Positions 7,992 through 17,024 of a stretch of DNA of 64,000 bases are shown one piece after another. How positions within the stretch are numbered: the stretch's first letter is position 1; each line of letters starts with the position of its first letter. Origin of the DNA: Gammaproteobacteria bacterium. GTDB lineage: Bacteria; Pseudomonadota; Gammaproteobacteria; Steroidobacterales; Steroidobacteraceae. The translations under genes and the position numbers were made by a program. The notes under the pieces are model-generated. The model was not told the DNA's origin and made no database searches. It worked only from the letters and a program-made list of their open reading frames with translations. The stretch spans positions 1-64,000 of the forward strand of contig JAQGOF010000241.1 of the NCBI GenBank assembly GCA_028293745.1. The letters run 5' to 3'.

Positions 7992-8194
7992 TGGAGAGGC
8001 ATTTGGGTCGGGGCGACGCGCTGAACATACCAGTGCGTGAGCGTGACTTTCAAACACGGCATGAATTTGCCACGTTATGGTGCTACCGGCGCGGGCTGCG
8101 GTCCAATTTGGTGCGCAAGAGTGGGAGGATCCTCCCCGTATAATGTAGTGAGCCAAGAACGCAAAACCGCCGCCATATCGCGCGGGAGGTCTCT

Positions 8195-11100
8195 TTGTCG
8201 ATTCACGTTGCTCTCCATCACGTCACCCACTATCGGTACGACCGGCTGGTCAGCCTCGGTCCGCAGATAGTGCGGTTGCGCCCCGCGCCGCATTGCCGCA
8301 CCCGCATCCTCGGATATTCCCTGAGCGTGCAGCCGGAGAAACATTTCATCAACTGGCAGCAGGATCCACAGGCCAACTATCTCGCGCGGCTCACCTTCCC
8401 TGACAAAACCCGCGAGCTGCGGATCGAAATCGATCTCGTCGCCGAGATGGCGGTATTCAACCCGTTCGATTTCTTTCTCGAGCCCTACGCGCAACAGTTT
8501 CCGTTCAAGTACGAGGCGGGTGAGCAACGCGAGCTCGCTCCGTACCTGACAACATTGCCCGTGACACCGCGGCTGGCGGACTACCTAGAATCAATTCCGC
8601 GCGAGCAAACCAGGACAACAGACTTCCTCGTCGAGCTGAACATGCGCTTGTCCCGGGACATCCGCTACCTGATCCGCATGGAGCCTGGCGTTCAGGCCCC
8701 GGAGGCCACCCTGGGATCCGCGTCCGGATCCTGCCGCGACTCGAGTTGGCTGCTGGCGCAGCTTCTGCGCCATCTGGGACTGGCTACCCGCTTCGTGTCG
8801 GGTTATCTCATCCAACTCACACCCGATGTCAAATCGCTCGATGGGCCGTCCGGTCCCACGGCAGACTTCACTGATTTACATGCCTGGTGCGAGGTGTATT
8901 TGCCGGGTGCCGGCTGGATTGGCCTCGATCCCACCTCAGGCCTGCTGGCTGGCGAAGGCCACATTCCTCTCGCGTGTACGCCGGAACCTTCCACGGCCGC
9001 CCCCGTCAGCGGCCTGGTCGAGGAATCCGAGGTCGAATTCGAGCACACCATGAAGGTGGAGCGCGTCTGGGAAGCGCCGCGCGTCACCAAACCCTACACG
9101 GAGGAACAGTGGACCCAGGTGGAGAAGCTGGGGCATGAAATCGACGCCGGCCTGGCGGCGCTGGATGTCCGTCTCACCATGGGTGGCGAGCCGACATTCG
9201 TCTCGATCGACGATCCGGATGGCGAGGAATGGAACACGGCGGCGTTGGGCCCGGATAAACGCCGCCTGTCGATCGATCTGTACAAACGCCTGAAAGACGA
9301 ATACGCCCCCACCGGTCTGGCCCACTTCGGTCAGGGTAAGTGGTACCCGGGAGAGCCGCTGCCCCGCTGGTCACTCAACTGCTACTGGCGCCGCGACGGC
9401 GAACCCATCTGGCAGACCCCCGAACTGTTTGCAGATGAGAAATCCAGCTCTGGCGCAAGCCACGACACCGCCCAACGCTTTCTCAGGGACGTTGCAACGC
9501 GTCTCGGACTGTCGCCCACGTTCGTGTTTGCAGCCTACGAAGACGCCTTTTACTACATGTGGCGCGAGCAGCGGCTGCCATCAAACGTGGATCCGTTCGA
9601 ATCGCGGCTCGAGAACGCCGGCGAGCGTACCCGGCTGATGAAAATCTTCGAGCGCGGACTCGATCGGCCTTCGGGTTATGTTTTCCCAGTATCGCGGGAC
9701 CCGGCAGGCCCGCGGTGGCAGACGGGCCCGTGGTTCCTACGCCAGGAGCGGTGCTACCTCGTACCCGGAGACTCGCCGATCGGACTTCGCTTGCCGCTCG
9801 AATCGTTGCCGTGGGCAGTGCCCGGTGACGTCAACCAGATATTTCCGCCCGATCCAACGCAGACGTTTCCGCAACTCGCTTCGTACGCGGAAATTCGCCA
9901 GCAACTGCGCGACTCCGCGCCGTCACCTCTAGCCACGCCCGGACCAGCGACTCGGGGCGTGTCAACCACCGACCTCGGTCCAACGAGCCGGGGTGCGCCA
10001 GACGCCGACCTCCATCCAACCGGCTGGCCGCCCGATGGCGGTGAGGCACCGGCAGGCACTGAAGGACCCGCTGGTGGCGCGCCGGACGCAGCCGCACACC
10101 GAGCCGCTGTCGATCCAACACGTGCACCACACTTGCGTGAATCGGCGGGCTGGATCACGCGCACCGCCATGTGTGCCGAGGCACGCAATGGCACGCTGTA
10201 CGTGTTCATGCCGCCTACCCTCCACCTCGAGGACTACCTGGAACTGGTTGCGGCCATCGAAGCCACTGCAGCACGCTTGTCACAGCCAATCATCCTCGAA
10301 GGTTACGAGCCACCCCGGGACCCGCGGCTCAACAGCTTCCGCATCACACCCGATCCCGGCGTGGTGGAGGTCAACGTCCACCCATCGGCAAACTGGGACG
10401 AGCTCGTCAAGCGAACGACTCACTTGTACGAACAGGCGCGGCTGTCACGGCTCACGAGCGAGAAGTTCATGCTGGATGGCCGCCACACCGGAACGGGCGG
10501 TGGCAACCACTTCGTTCTGGGAGGCGCAACCACAGGCGATTCGCCGTTTCTGCGCCGCCCGGATCTGTTGCGCAGCTTGCTCGCCTATTGGCATAACCAT
10601 CCGAGCCTGTCGTACCTGTTCTCCGGCCTGTTCATCGGCCCCACATCCCAGGCGCCTCGAACGGACGAGGCGCGCAATGATTCGCTGTACGAACTGGAGC
10701 TCGCCTTCAAGGAGCTGCCGCCGCCGGGCCAGGACTGTCCTGCCTGGCTCGCCGACCGGGTGTTCCGCAACCTGCTGACCGATGTCACGGGTAACACGCA
10801 CCGCGCCGAATTCTGCATCGACAAGTTGTATTCGCCGGATGGGCCGACCGGCCGGCTGGGCTTGCTGGAGTTGCGCGCATTCGAAATGCCACCCCATGAG
10901 CGGATGAGTCTCACGCAACAACTTCTGTTGAGATCGCTCGTCGCGCGTTTCTGGCGCACACCCTACACACCTCCCCGGCTGGCACGCTGGGGAACCGAGC
11001 TGCACGACCGTTTCATGCTGCCCTTTTTCGTCGAGCGGGATTTCGCCGACGTCATCGAGGAACAGAGAGCGGCGGGCTTCCCGCTGCGCAAGGACTGGTT

Positions 11101-11662
11101 CGCGCCGCATTTCGAGTTCCGCTTCCCCAAGTTCGGCCAGTTCGCCACGCCGGGAGTCGAAATCGAGCTGCGGCAGGCGCTCGAGCCGTGGCACGTCATG
11201 GGAGAAGAAGGGGCACCCGGGGGAGCCGTGCGGTTCGTGGATTCCTCCGTCGAGCGGCTGCAGGTCAAGGCAACAGGTCTTGCGCCCGACCGCTATGCGA
11301 TCGCGTGCAACGGCCGGAGGGTTCCGCTGCGCCCGACGGGCACGGTGGGTGAATTCGTAGCCGGTGTGCGCTACAAGGCGTGGCAGCCGGCATCCTCCCT
11401 TCATCCGACCAAGGGCGTTGACTCGCCGCTGACCTTCGACTTGGTGGACACCTGGATGAACCGCTCGCTGGGTGGTTGTCAGTATCACGTAATGCATCCG
11501 GGTGGCCGCAGCTACGCGACCTTCCCGGTGAATGCCTTCGAGTCGGAAAGCAGGCGCCTCGCACGTTTCTTCAGAATGGGCCACACTCCGGGCACAATCA
11601 GCGCGCCGCCCGAGGCTGCCAGTCCCGAGTTCCCCTTTACGCTGGATCTGCGAGCCACTTGA
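8195..11662 (+). CDS. Transglutaminase-fold / DUF2126 large protein
   Basis: A 1155-residue protein. The N-terminal half-domain (about 1-130) is the bacterial transglutaminase-like N region. The papain-like core follows with a complete triad: Cys180 in ASGSCRDSS, His229 in DLHAW, Asp245 in GLDPTSG. DUF2126 fills the rest (about 300-1155) with blocks such as DVRLTMGGEPTFVSIDDPDG and GRHTGTGGGNHFVLGG. A Pro/Ala/Gly-rich low-complexity linker interrupts it at about 576-652. Translation starts at TTG 8195 with GGGAGG just upstream. The stop overlaps the start of the fused ATP-grasp/alpha-E gene (TTGA). It probably cleaves or forms an amide bond in the same pathway as the ATP-grasp enzymes. Confidence 0.92.
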   Translation: MSIHVALHHVTHYRYDRLVSLGPQIVRLRPAPHCRTRILGYSLSVQPEKHFINWQQDPQANYLARLTFPDKTRELRIEIDLVAEMAVFNPFDFFLEPYAQQFPFKYEAGEQRELAPYLTTLPVTPRLADYLESIPREQTRTTDFLVELNMRLSRDIRYLIRMEPGVQAPEATLGSASGSCRDSSWLLAQLLRHLGLATRFVSGYLIQLTPDVKSLDGPSGPTADFTDLHAWCEVYLPGAGWIGLDPTSGLLAGEGHIPLACTPEPSTAAPVSGLVEESEVEFEHTMKVERVWEAPRVTKPYTEEQWTQVEKLGHEIDAGLAALDVRLTMGGEPTFVSIDDPDGEEWNTAALGPDKRRLSIDLYKRLKDEYAPTGLAHFGQGKWYPGEPLPRWSLNCYWRRDGEPIWQTPELFADEKSSSGASHDTAQRFLRDVATRLGLSPTFVFAAYEDAFYYMWREQRLPSNVDPFESRLENAGERTRLMKIFERGLDRPSGYVFPVSRDPAGPRWQTGPWFLRQERCYLVPGDSPIGLRLPLESLPWAVPGDVNQIFPPDPTQTFPQLASYAEIRQQLRDSAPSPLATPGPATRGVSTTDLGPTSRGAPDADLHPTGWPPDGGEAPAGTEGPAGGAPDAAAHRAAVDPTRAPHLRESAGWITRTAMCAEARNGTLYVFMPPTLHLEDYLELVAAIEATAARLSQPIILEGYEPPRDPRLNSFRITPDPGVVEVNVHPSANWDELVKRTTHLYEQARLSRLTSEKFMLDGRHTGTGGGNHFVLGGATTGDSPFLRRPDLLRSLLAYWHNHPSLSYLFSGLFIGPTSQAPRTDEARNDSLYELELAFKELPPPGQDCPAWLADRVFRNLLTDVTGNTHRAEFCIDKLYSPDGPTGRLGLLELRAFEMPPHERMSLTQQLLLRSLVARFWRTPYTPPRLARWGTELHDRFMLPFFVERDFADVIEEQRAAGFPLRKDWFAPHFEFRFPKFGQFATPGVEIELRQALEPWHVMGEEGAPGGAVRFVDSSVERLQVKATGLAPDRYAIACNGRRVPLRPTGTVGEFVAGVRYKAWQPASSLHPTKGVDSPLTFDLVDTWMNRSLGGCQYHVMHPGGRSYATFPVNAFESESRRLARFFRMGHTPGTISAPPEAASPEFPFTLDLRAT

Positions 11663-14148
11663 CCGAACCCAACCCCAAAGTCAAACCCTCGACGCTGACC
11701 GCAGGCACTGTCACCCCAGGCTCGCTTGCGGCATACGTCCCGGACGCGCGGCGCTATGACGAGCTGCTCGATGACAAGGGGTTGGTGAGGCCGCACTGGC
11801 AGCCGTTGATTGACCAGTTGACCCGCGATGACGCGCGGGCAGTCGCCCGGCGCGGATTGGAGCGGACACGGCGGCTGATCGTCGAAAACGGCGTGACCTA
11901 CAACGTCTACGCCGATCCGCAGGGAGCGGACAGGCCCTGGGCTCTCGACCCCGTGCCACTATTGCTGCTCGCGGAGGAATGGCGCGAGATGGAAGCTGGC
12001 CTGGCACAACGCGCGCGGCTGATCGATGCTCTCCTGGCCGATATCTATGGTCCGCAGCGCCTGCTCTGCGAGGGGCTCGTGCCTCCCGAGCTCGTGTTCG
12101 GACATCCGAACTACCTGTGGCCGTGTCAGGGCATCGTGCCGCGCGGTAGAAATTGGCTCCACGTCTACGCTGCCGATCTTGCACGGGCGCCCGACGGCCG
12201 CTGGTGGTTGCTTGCAGACCGTACCCAGGCCCCCTCCGGGGCGGGCTACGCCCTGGAGAACCGCGAGATTGTCGAGCAGGTGCTGCCGCAGGCCATCCGC
12301 CAGCTCGAAGTGCGGCGTACGACCGGCGTTTTCAGCGAATTGCGCGAGCAGTTGCTGAGTCACGGCGACGAAGGCGAGAACCCACTCGCCGTGATCCTCA
12401 CTCCCGGCCCATTCAACGAAACCTATTTCGAGCACGCTTACCTCTCGAGACAACTGGGCGTGCCGCTCGCTGAAGGGACCGATCTCACGGTCCGTGACGA
12501 CACCGTGTACCTCAAGACGCTCGCAGGATTGAAGCGTGTACACACCATCCTGCGGCGGCTCGATGACGACTTCTGCGATCCCCTCGAGCTGCGCAGCGAT
12601 TCGACACTCGGTATACCCGGCCTGCTGGGCGCCGTCCGCGCAAACAGAGTGGTCATGGCGAACGCCCTGGGGACAGGTGTGCTCGAGTCCGCGGCATGGC
12701 TGGGATTTCTGCCGCGCATTGCCGAGCGGCTGCTGGGTGAAAAGCTCTCGTTGCCGTCGGTAGCAACCTGGTGGTGCGGTGAAAAACCGGCGTTGGATTA
12801 CGTGTTGGCCCATCTGGACAAGCTGGTCATCAAGCCCACGTATCCCAACCAGCGGTTCGAGCCCGTATTTGGCCACAATCTCGGAGGAGAGGCACGCAAA
12901 AGGGTCATTCAGCGGCTGCGCGCGCGCCCGTATGCGTATGTGGCCCAGGAGCATCTGTCTCTTTCGCAAACGCCCATATGGCGGCCCCACGGAGCACTGG
13001 GGTTTGCCGCGACGCCCGTGTCAATCCGCATGTACGCAGTTGCAGGACTTTCGGGCACCCGTGTCATGCCGGGCGGTCTCGCGCGTGTTGCCGCGGATGC
13101 AACGATTGATGTTGTATCCACTCAGCGCGGAGGTGGAAGCAAGGACATCTGGGTGCTTCCGGACTCCTCCGAAGACACCGTGGCGGTGGGAACCTCGAGG
13201 AGCCCAGGTGCACAGGTGAGGCACGATGACATCCCGTCGCGCCTGGTAGAGAACCTGTACTGGTTCGGCAGGTATACCGTCCGTTGTGAAGACAAGGCGC
13301 GTCTGTTGCGGGGAACTCTCACAGCTCGTTCCGACGAAGGTGTTTGGAACGCCGCTGTCAAGTTCTGCCGGGATCTCGGAGTCATCTCGATTGACGGCGA
13401 CCCGGCGCTCAGTTTGGACGACCGCAACCCACAGGGCGTCGTGGCCGATGTCAGGAGACTGGCGTGGTGCGCCTCGCAGGTCCGCACACGCCTGTCGGCA
13501 AGTTATTGGCGCGCCGTGAACGAAATGCAGCGACGGCTGCAGGATTCGGTAGCGGCTCGCGAGGAGCCCAGGGCGGCGTTGGATCAGCTGCTGCTGTCCC
13601 TTGCAGCACTTGCGGGCTTCGCATTTGACGACATGACCCAGGATGAAGGTTGGCGGCTGCTTCGCGTGGGACGGCGGCTCGAGCGGCTGCAGTTCGCAGC
13701 CGGCCTCCTGGCACAACATCTGGGCTCTGAATGGGCCACGCGGCAGTCGCATGTCGAATGGCTTCTCGAAGCATACGACAGCACGAGGATCTATCGATCG
13801 CGGTACGTCGTAGCGCCGCGCCTGGGACCGATGCTGGATTTGCTCGTCCGCGATTCCGAGCACCCGCGCGCGCTTGCGTTTCAATGGCGCGCCATCGCCC
13901 GTGATCTGGAGATTCTCGCGACCTCGCTCGGGATCACCGGCGAACTGGGCCTGGACGAAGCCATCCCCCAACTCACCGATGCGAAGCTGATGGCCCTCGA
14001 ATCCGACGGCGCCGACGCCGTTCAGGCGCGCCAGTCGATGGCCGAGCGGCTCCGCGCTCTGAGCTGGGCGGCCGGCCAGTTGTCGGATCGGTTGTCCCTG
14101 CGGCACTTTTCGCACATAGCGCTCGACGCGCAGGCATTGGCAACATGA
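11659..14148 (+). CDS. Circularly permuted ATP-grasp fused to alpha-E domain
   Basis: An 829-residue fusion. Residues about 30-510 are a type-2 circularly permuted ATP-grasp (DDDFCDPLELRSDSTLGIPGL; RGGGSKDIWVL near 490). Residues about 525-829 are an alpha-E domain beginning SRLVENLYWFGRYTVRCEDKARL. Where the stand-alone paralogue has VDGSGGYG, this protein has YPNQRFEPVFG, so the glycine-rich nucleotide loop is replaced. I believe this is typical of the fused subfamily. The proposed start is TTG 11659, overlapping the preceding stop. The open frame upstream to 11476 lies inside the DUF2126 gene and is non-homologous. It overlaps the next gene by ATGA. Confidence 0.88.
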   Translation: MTEPNPKVKPSTLTAGTVTPGSLAAYVPDARRYDELLDDKGLVRPHWQPLIDQLTRDDARAVARRGLERTRRLIVENGVTYNVYADPQGADRPWALDPVPLLLLAEEWREMEAGLAQRARLIDALLADIYGPQRLLCEGLVPPELVFGHPNYLWPCQGIVPRGRNWLHVYAADLARAPDGRWWLLADRTQAPSGAGYALENREIVEQVLPQAIRQLEVRRTTGVFSELREQLLSHGDEGENPLAVILTPGPFNETYFEHAYLSRQLGVPLAEGTDLTVRDDTVYLKTLAGLKRVHTILRRLDDDFCDPLELRSDSTLGIPGLLGAVRANRVVMANALGTGVLESAAWLGFLPRIAERLLGEKLSLPSVATWWCGEKPALDYVLAHLDKLVIKPTYPNQRFEPVFGHNLGGEARKRVIQRLRARPYAYVAQEHLSLSQTPIWRPHGALGFAATPVSIRMYAVAGLSGTRVMPGGLARVAADATIDVVSTQRGGGSKDIWVLPDSSEDTVAVGTSRSPGAQVRHDDIPSRLVENLYWFGRYTVRCEDKARLLRGTLTARSDEGVWNAAVKFCRDLGVISIDGDPALSLDDRNPQGVVADVRRLAWCASQVRTRLSASYWRAVNEMQRRLQDSVAAREEPRAALDQLLLSLAALAGFAFDDMTQDEGWRLLRVGRRLERLQFAAGLLAQHLGSEWATRQSHVEWLLEAYDSTRIYRSRYVVAPRLGPMLDLLVRDSEHPRALAFQWRAIARDLEILATSLGITGELGLDEAIPQLTDAKLMALESDGADAVQARQSMAERLRALSWAAGQLSDRLSLRHFSHIALDAQALAT

Positions 14149-15041
14149 GAGGCAGCGTTCGCTACCGCATTCGCCACGAAACCACGTATGCGTACCGCAA
14201 CGATGTCGTCCATTCTCATCAGCTCCTGCACCTCGTTCCGCGACCAACCGCTTATCAACAATGCCAGGAGCACGTGATCAACGTGACTCCCGCGTTCTAT
14301 CGCAAGCGGAACGAAATCGACACCTTCGGCAATCTCGTGACCCGCGTCGAGTTCGATCACCCGCATCGCCGGCTCGAAGTGGCCACCGACATGGAGGTTG
14401 AAGTCCATCCGCGCCCCGCGGTGGATGCGGCAGACAGTTTTTCGTGGGAGCGCGCGGCAGCCGAGCTCAACTATCGCAACTCGGATCCGGCGCGGGAGAG
14501 CCTCGAAGCGTGCCGCTTCCGGCACGAATCCCCGTACGTCCGGATCAAGAGACAGTTCAACGAGTACGCCGCCGAGTGTTTCACCAAGGGCCGGCCGGTC
14601 CTTGCCTGTGCCGAAGAGCTGATGAGGAAGCTGCACAAGGATTTTCGCTATGCGCCCGGTGAAACGACGATCTCCACACCGCTGATGGAAGTGCTCAAGA
14701 ATCGTCGTGGCGTCTGTCAGGACTTTTCACATCTGATGATTGCCTGCCTGCGTGCTCGCGGGCTCGCAGCACGCTATGTCAGCGGGTACATTCGCCAAGT
14801 GCCGGCCAGCCCCGATGCGCTCGTCGGTTGGGGTGCATCCCACGCGTGGGTTGCCGTCTACGCGCCGCCCTTCGGCTGGTTCGAGCTCGACCCGACGAAC
14901 GGCATGTTCGTCGGTACAGACCACATCTCCGTGGCGTGGGGCCGGGATTTTGGGGATGTCTCGCCATTGCGAGGCATCATCCTGGGGGGCGGGAGTCACC
15001 GCCTGTCGGTCGGTGTGAAGGTCGAGGTTATTCCGTCGTGA
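14145..15041 (+). CDS. Transglutaminase-family protein (second)
   Basis: A 298-residue protein with the bacterial transglutaminase N domain (about 1-90: YRIRHETTYAYRNDVVHSHQLLHLVPR) and a catalytic core with Cys191 (GVCQDFSH), His233 (SHAWV) and Asp249 (ELDPTNG). It is probably a soluble cytoplasmic cysteine peptidase/amidase, as no signal peptide is seen. The ATG overlaps the preceding stop (ATGA), tying it translationally to the fused ATP-grasp/alpha-E protein. Its last 14 bases overlap the end of the convergent third transglutaminase gene. Confidence 0.92.
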   Translation: MRGSVRYRIRHETTYAYRNDVVHSHQLLHLVPRPTAYQQCQEHVINVTPAFYRKRNEIDTFGNLVTRVEFDHPHRRLEVATDMEVEVHPRPAVDAADSFSWERAAAELNYRNSDPARESLEACRFRHESPYVRIKRQFNEYAAECFTKGRPVLACAEELMRKLHKDFRYAPGETTISTPLMEVLKNRRGVCQDFSHLMIACLRARGLAARYVSGYIRQVPASPDALVGWGASHAWVAVYAPPFGWFELDPTNGMFVGTDHISVAWGRDFGDVSPLRGIILGGGSHRLSVGVKVEVIPS

Positions 15042-15903
15042 CGGTCACCTCTACCGACATCGACACGAAGTCCTCTTTCTCGCCCTTGTAGCTGCCCGCC
15101 AGCGGAACGGCCTGCGAAGGATCGCGGGCCACCGCGACCCGGATGAGATTGTGTCCACCCACGAGCGCATTGGTCGGGTCGAATTCGATCCACCCCGCCC
15201 CGGGCAGGAACACTTGCAGCCAGGCGTGGGTCGCGCCGCCGCCTACCAATGCACCATCACCGACCAGCATCTCATCGTATAGATAACCAGAGACGAATCG
15301 CGCTGCGAGCCCGAGACTGCGAGCAGCTTCCATCATGAATAGAGCGAAATCACGACAGCTCCCCGTCTGCGACTCCAGCGTTTCCAGGGGTGTCTGGACG
15401 CCCACTTCCTCCCGGGCCGCGTATTTGAATTCCTTGCGGATGGTGGAAGCCATTTCGGTCAGCACATCGAGCGTGCGCGCTCCGGGTGTCCTGGCGACGA
15501 TTCCTTTCGCCCATTCGTCCACCAGGTGTTGCGGGTCCTGGTAGTGCCGTTCCTTGGTGCGGCCGAGGTCCATTGCATCCTCGACCGAGTAGCTGAACGG
15601 AAACTGGGACGCGTAAGACTCGACGACGATCGCGCGCCGCGCCGCCGGATAGTGCTCTGCCCAAAATCCAGAATCGAAGGTCAATGATTCCCCCGGCTCG
15701 TCGAAGGTTGCAATGGCAATGGAATTGCCGAACACATCATGTATCCACCTGAGTGAGCTCGCCGGCGGATCGATCGACAGCGACGTGTCGATCAGCCGCA
15801 GGTCGTGACTGTCACGCGGGCGGGACATCAGCCGATGCTCGCCGAACTCGACTGCATGTTTGTACAGGTATGTGGTTCGGTGCTGAATGTGGAGGATCGC
15901 CAT
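15028..15903 (-). CDS. Transglutaminase-family protein (third)
   Basis: A 291-residue paralogue with Cys183 (GSCRDFALF), His226 (THAWL) and Asp242 (EFDPTNAL). It starts MAILHIQHRTTYLY, the family N-terminus, from ATG 15903 with AGCAGG upstream. An in-frame ATG at 15921 would overlap the DUF2252 gene. The open frame to 16254 is a shadow of DUF2252. It diverges in its middle from the 14145 gene (DAMDLGRTKERHYQDPQ), so the two are not a recent duplication. It follows DUF2252 with a 2-base gap and is probably co-expressed with it. Confidence 0.9.
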   Translation of the reverse strand: MAILHIQHRTTYLYKHAVEFGEHRLMSRPRDSHDLRLIDTSLSIDPPASSLRWIHDVFGNSIAIATFDEPGESLTFDSGFWAEHYPAARRAIVVESYASQFPFSYSVEDAMDLGRTKERHYQDPQHLVDEWAKGIVARTPGARTLDVLTEMASTIRKEFKYAAREEVGVQTPLETLESQTGSCRDFALFMMEAARSLGLAARFVSGYLYDEMLVGDGALVGGGATHAWLQVFLPGAGWIEFDPTNALVGGHNLIRVAVARDPSQAVPLAGSYKGEKEDFVSMSVEVTVTTE

Positions 15904-15905
15904 GC

Positions 15906-16979
15906 TTACCTGCTGCGCCATTCGCGCCAGTCCTGGACCGTCGCCTCGCGCATGCGGCGCGCCGCCGCGCTCAGCCAACCCTCGGGTCTGTTGCGAAGGT
16001 CGCTCAGAATAGCCTTTCGCGCGCGTGGGCTGCCCAGATGCACATTGCCGGTCTCCCAACCCATCATACGCAACAGTTTGCACTCGTCCTGGACGCCGGT
16101 CAGATGGACCAGTTCGATGCGGCTGCAGTCGGGAGCCAACCGCCGCACCACCCAACCCTCGTGTACCTGCAGAAACGGATCGGCAACCCGCACGGCGCGG
16201 CTGATGATCCGCGAATACTGCACGGGTTCGGCGCGCGCGTCCCGGAACCACCACAACGCAGACGTCGTCAGCGCCTTAGCCTCGCGGGCGATAGTTCCAC
16301 CACGCCAGTGGGCCAGCGCAGTGAACCGTTGGCGCCCGAGACTTCCCATCCCAGCCTGGCGATGAAGAATCCGGAACGGGAGTCGAGGCTCCGGCATCGC
16401 TCTTTGCAGCAAGCGCCGCTCCGCGGCTGCCAGCCGTGCAGGGTCCCGCTCGAGCGCCAGTAACTTCTGCCAGTAGCTGCGCTGCTCCTTCAGACGGCCA
16501 ACCGCAAGGTCGCGCAACCAGCGATTGCGCTCTGCGAGTACCAGGGGCATTCCCCCGTCTCGCAGCGAGTCCGTATAGCCCTCCAGGACAGAATCGCAGG
16601 CACGCCGCGCTGGCGTGGCAAGGCGCGACTCGCCGATCGCGATCAAGGCGCTCGTGCAAAGGCGAACGAGGTCGTTGGTATACGCAACGGTGGCCGCCTC
16701 GTCGAAGTCGTTAATTCCCCAGACCAGCCGGCCTTCACCGTCGCGCCACGTTCCAAAGTTCTCAACGTGCAGATCGCCAACGCCCAGAACATTGGGCGCC
16801 GCCGTAAGCTCGCTGCAGAGCTCCGGCCATACCTGGGCCCAACGACAGAAGGATCCTCGCAGGAAGGAGAACGGATCCTGCGCCATGCGACGGTGTTTGA
16901 GCTGCAGATCGCGCTTGACGATGCGCAGACGTTGCTCGAGCCAGCGATCGTACGCCTGGGTCGATTCGACGACGTTCAT
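15906..16979 (-). CDS. DUF2252 family protein (kinase-like fold)
   Basis: A 357-residue protein with the DUF2252 blocks RMAQDPFSFLRGSFCRWAQVW near the start, GVGDLHVENFGTWRDGEGRLVWGINDFDEAATVAYTNDLVRL in the N-terminal half, and KLLRMMGWETGNVHLGS late. GDLHxxNF followed by NDFD recalls the catalytic and metal-binding motifs of the aminoglycoside-phosphotransferase/protein-kinase-like fold. A phosphotransfer role is therefore plausible but unproven. It heads a two-gene unit with the third transglutaminase and starts 45 bases from the divergent Na+/H+ antiporter. Confidence 0.88.
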   Translation of the reverse strand: MNVVESTQAYDRWLEQRLRIVKRDLQLKHRRMAQDPFSFLRGSFCRWAQVWPELCSELTAAPNVLGVGDLHVENFGTWRDGEGRLVWGINDFDEAATVAYTNDLVRLCTSALIAIGESRLATPARRACDSVLEGYTDSLRDGGMPLVLAERNRWLRDLAVGRLKEQRSYWQKLLALERDPARLAAAERRLLQRAMPEPRLPFRILHRQAGMGSLGRQRFTALAHWRGGTIAREAKALTTSALWWFRDARAEPVQYSRIISRAVRVADPFLQVHEGWVVRRLAPDCSRIELVHLTGVQDECKLLRMMGWETGNVHLGSPRARKAILSDLRNRPEGWLSAAARRMREATVQDWREWRSR

Positions 16980-17024
16980 CCAGCCTCATCGGGTCCGCCA
17001 CGAAGTCAGTTATTGTACGGCTGT

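Noticed and set aside
10445-11584. 379-codon minus-strand frame
   Set aside because: Shadow of the DUF2126 gene.
13021-14247. 408-codon minus-strand frame
   Set aside because: Shadow of the fused ATP-grasp/alpha-E gene.
15904-16254. N-terminal extension of the third transglutaminase
   Set aside because: It overlaps DUF2252 on the same strand in another frame and has no similarity to transglutaminase N-domains. The homology starts at ATG 15903.
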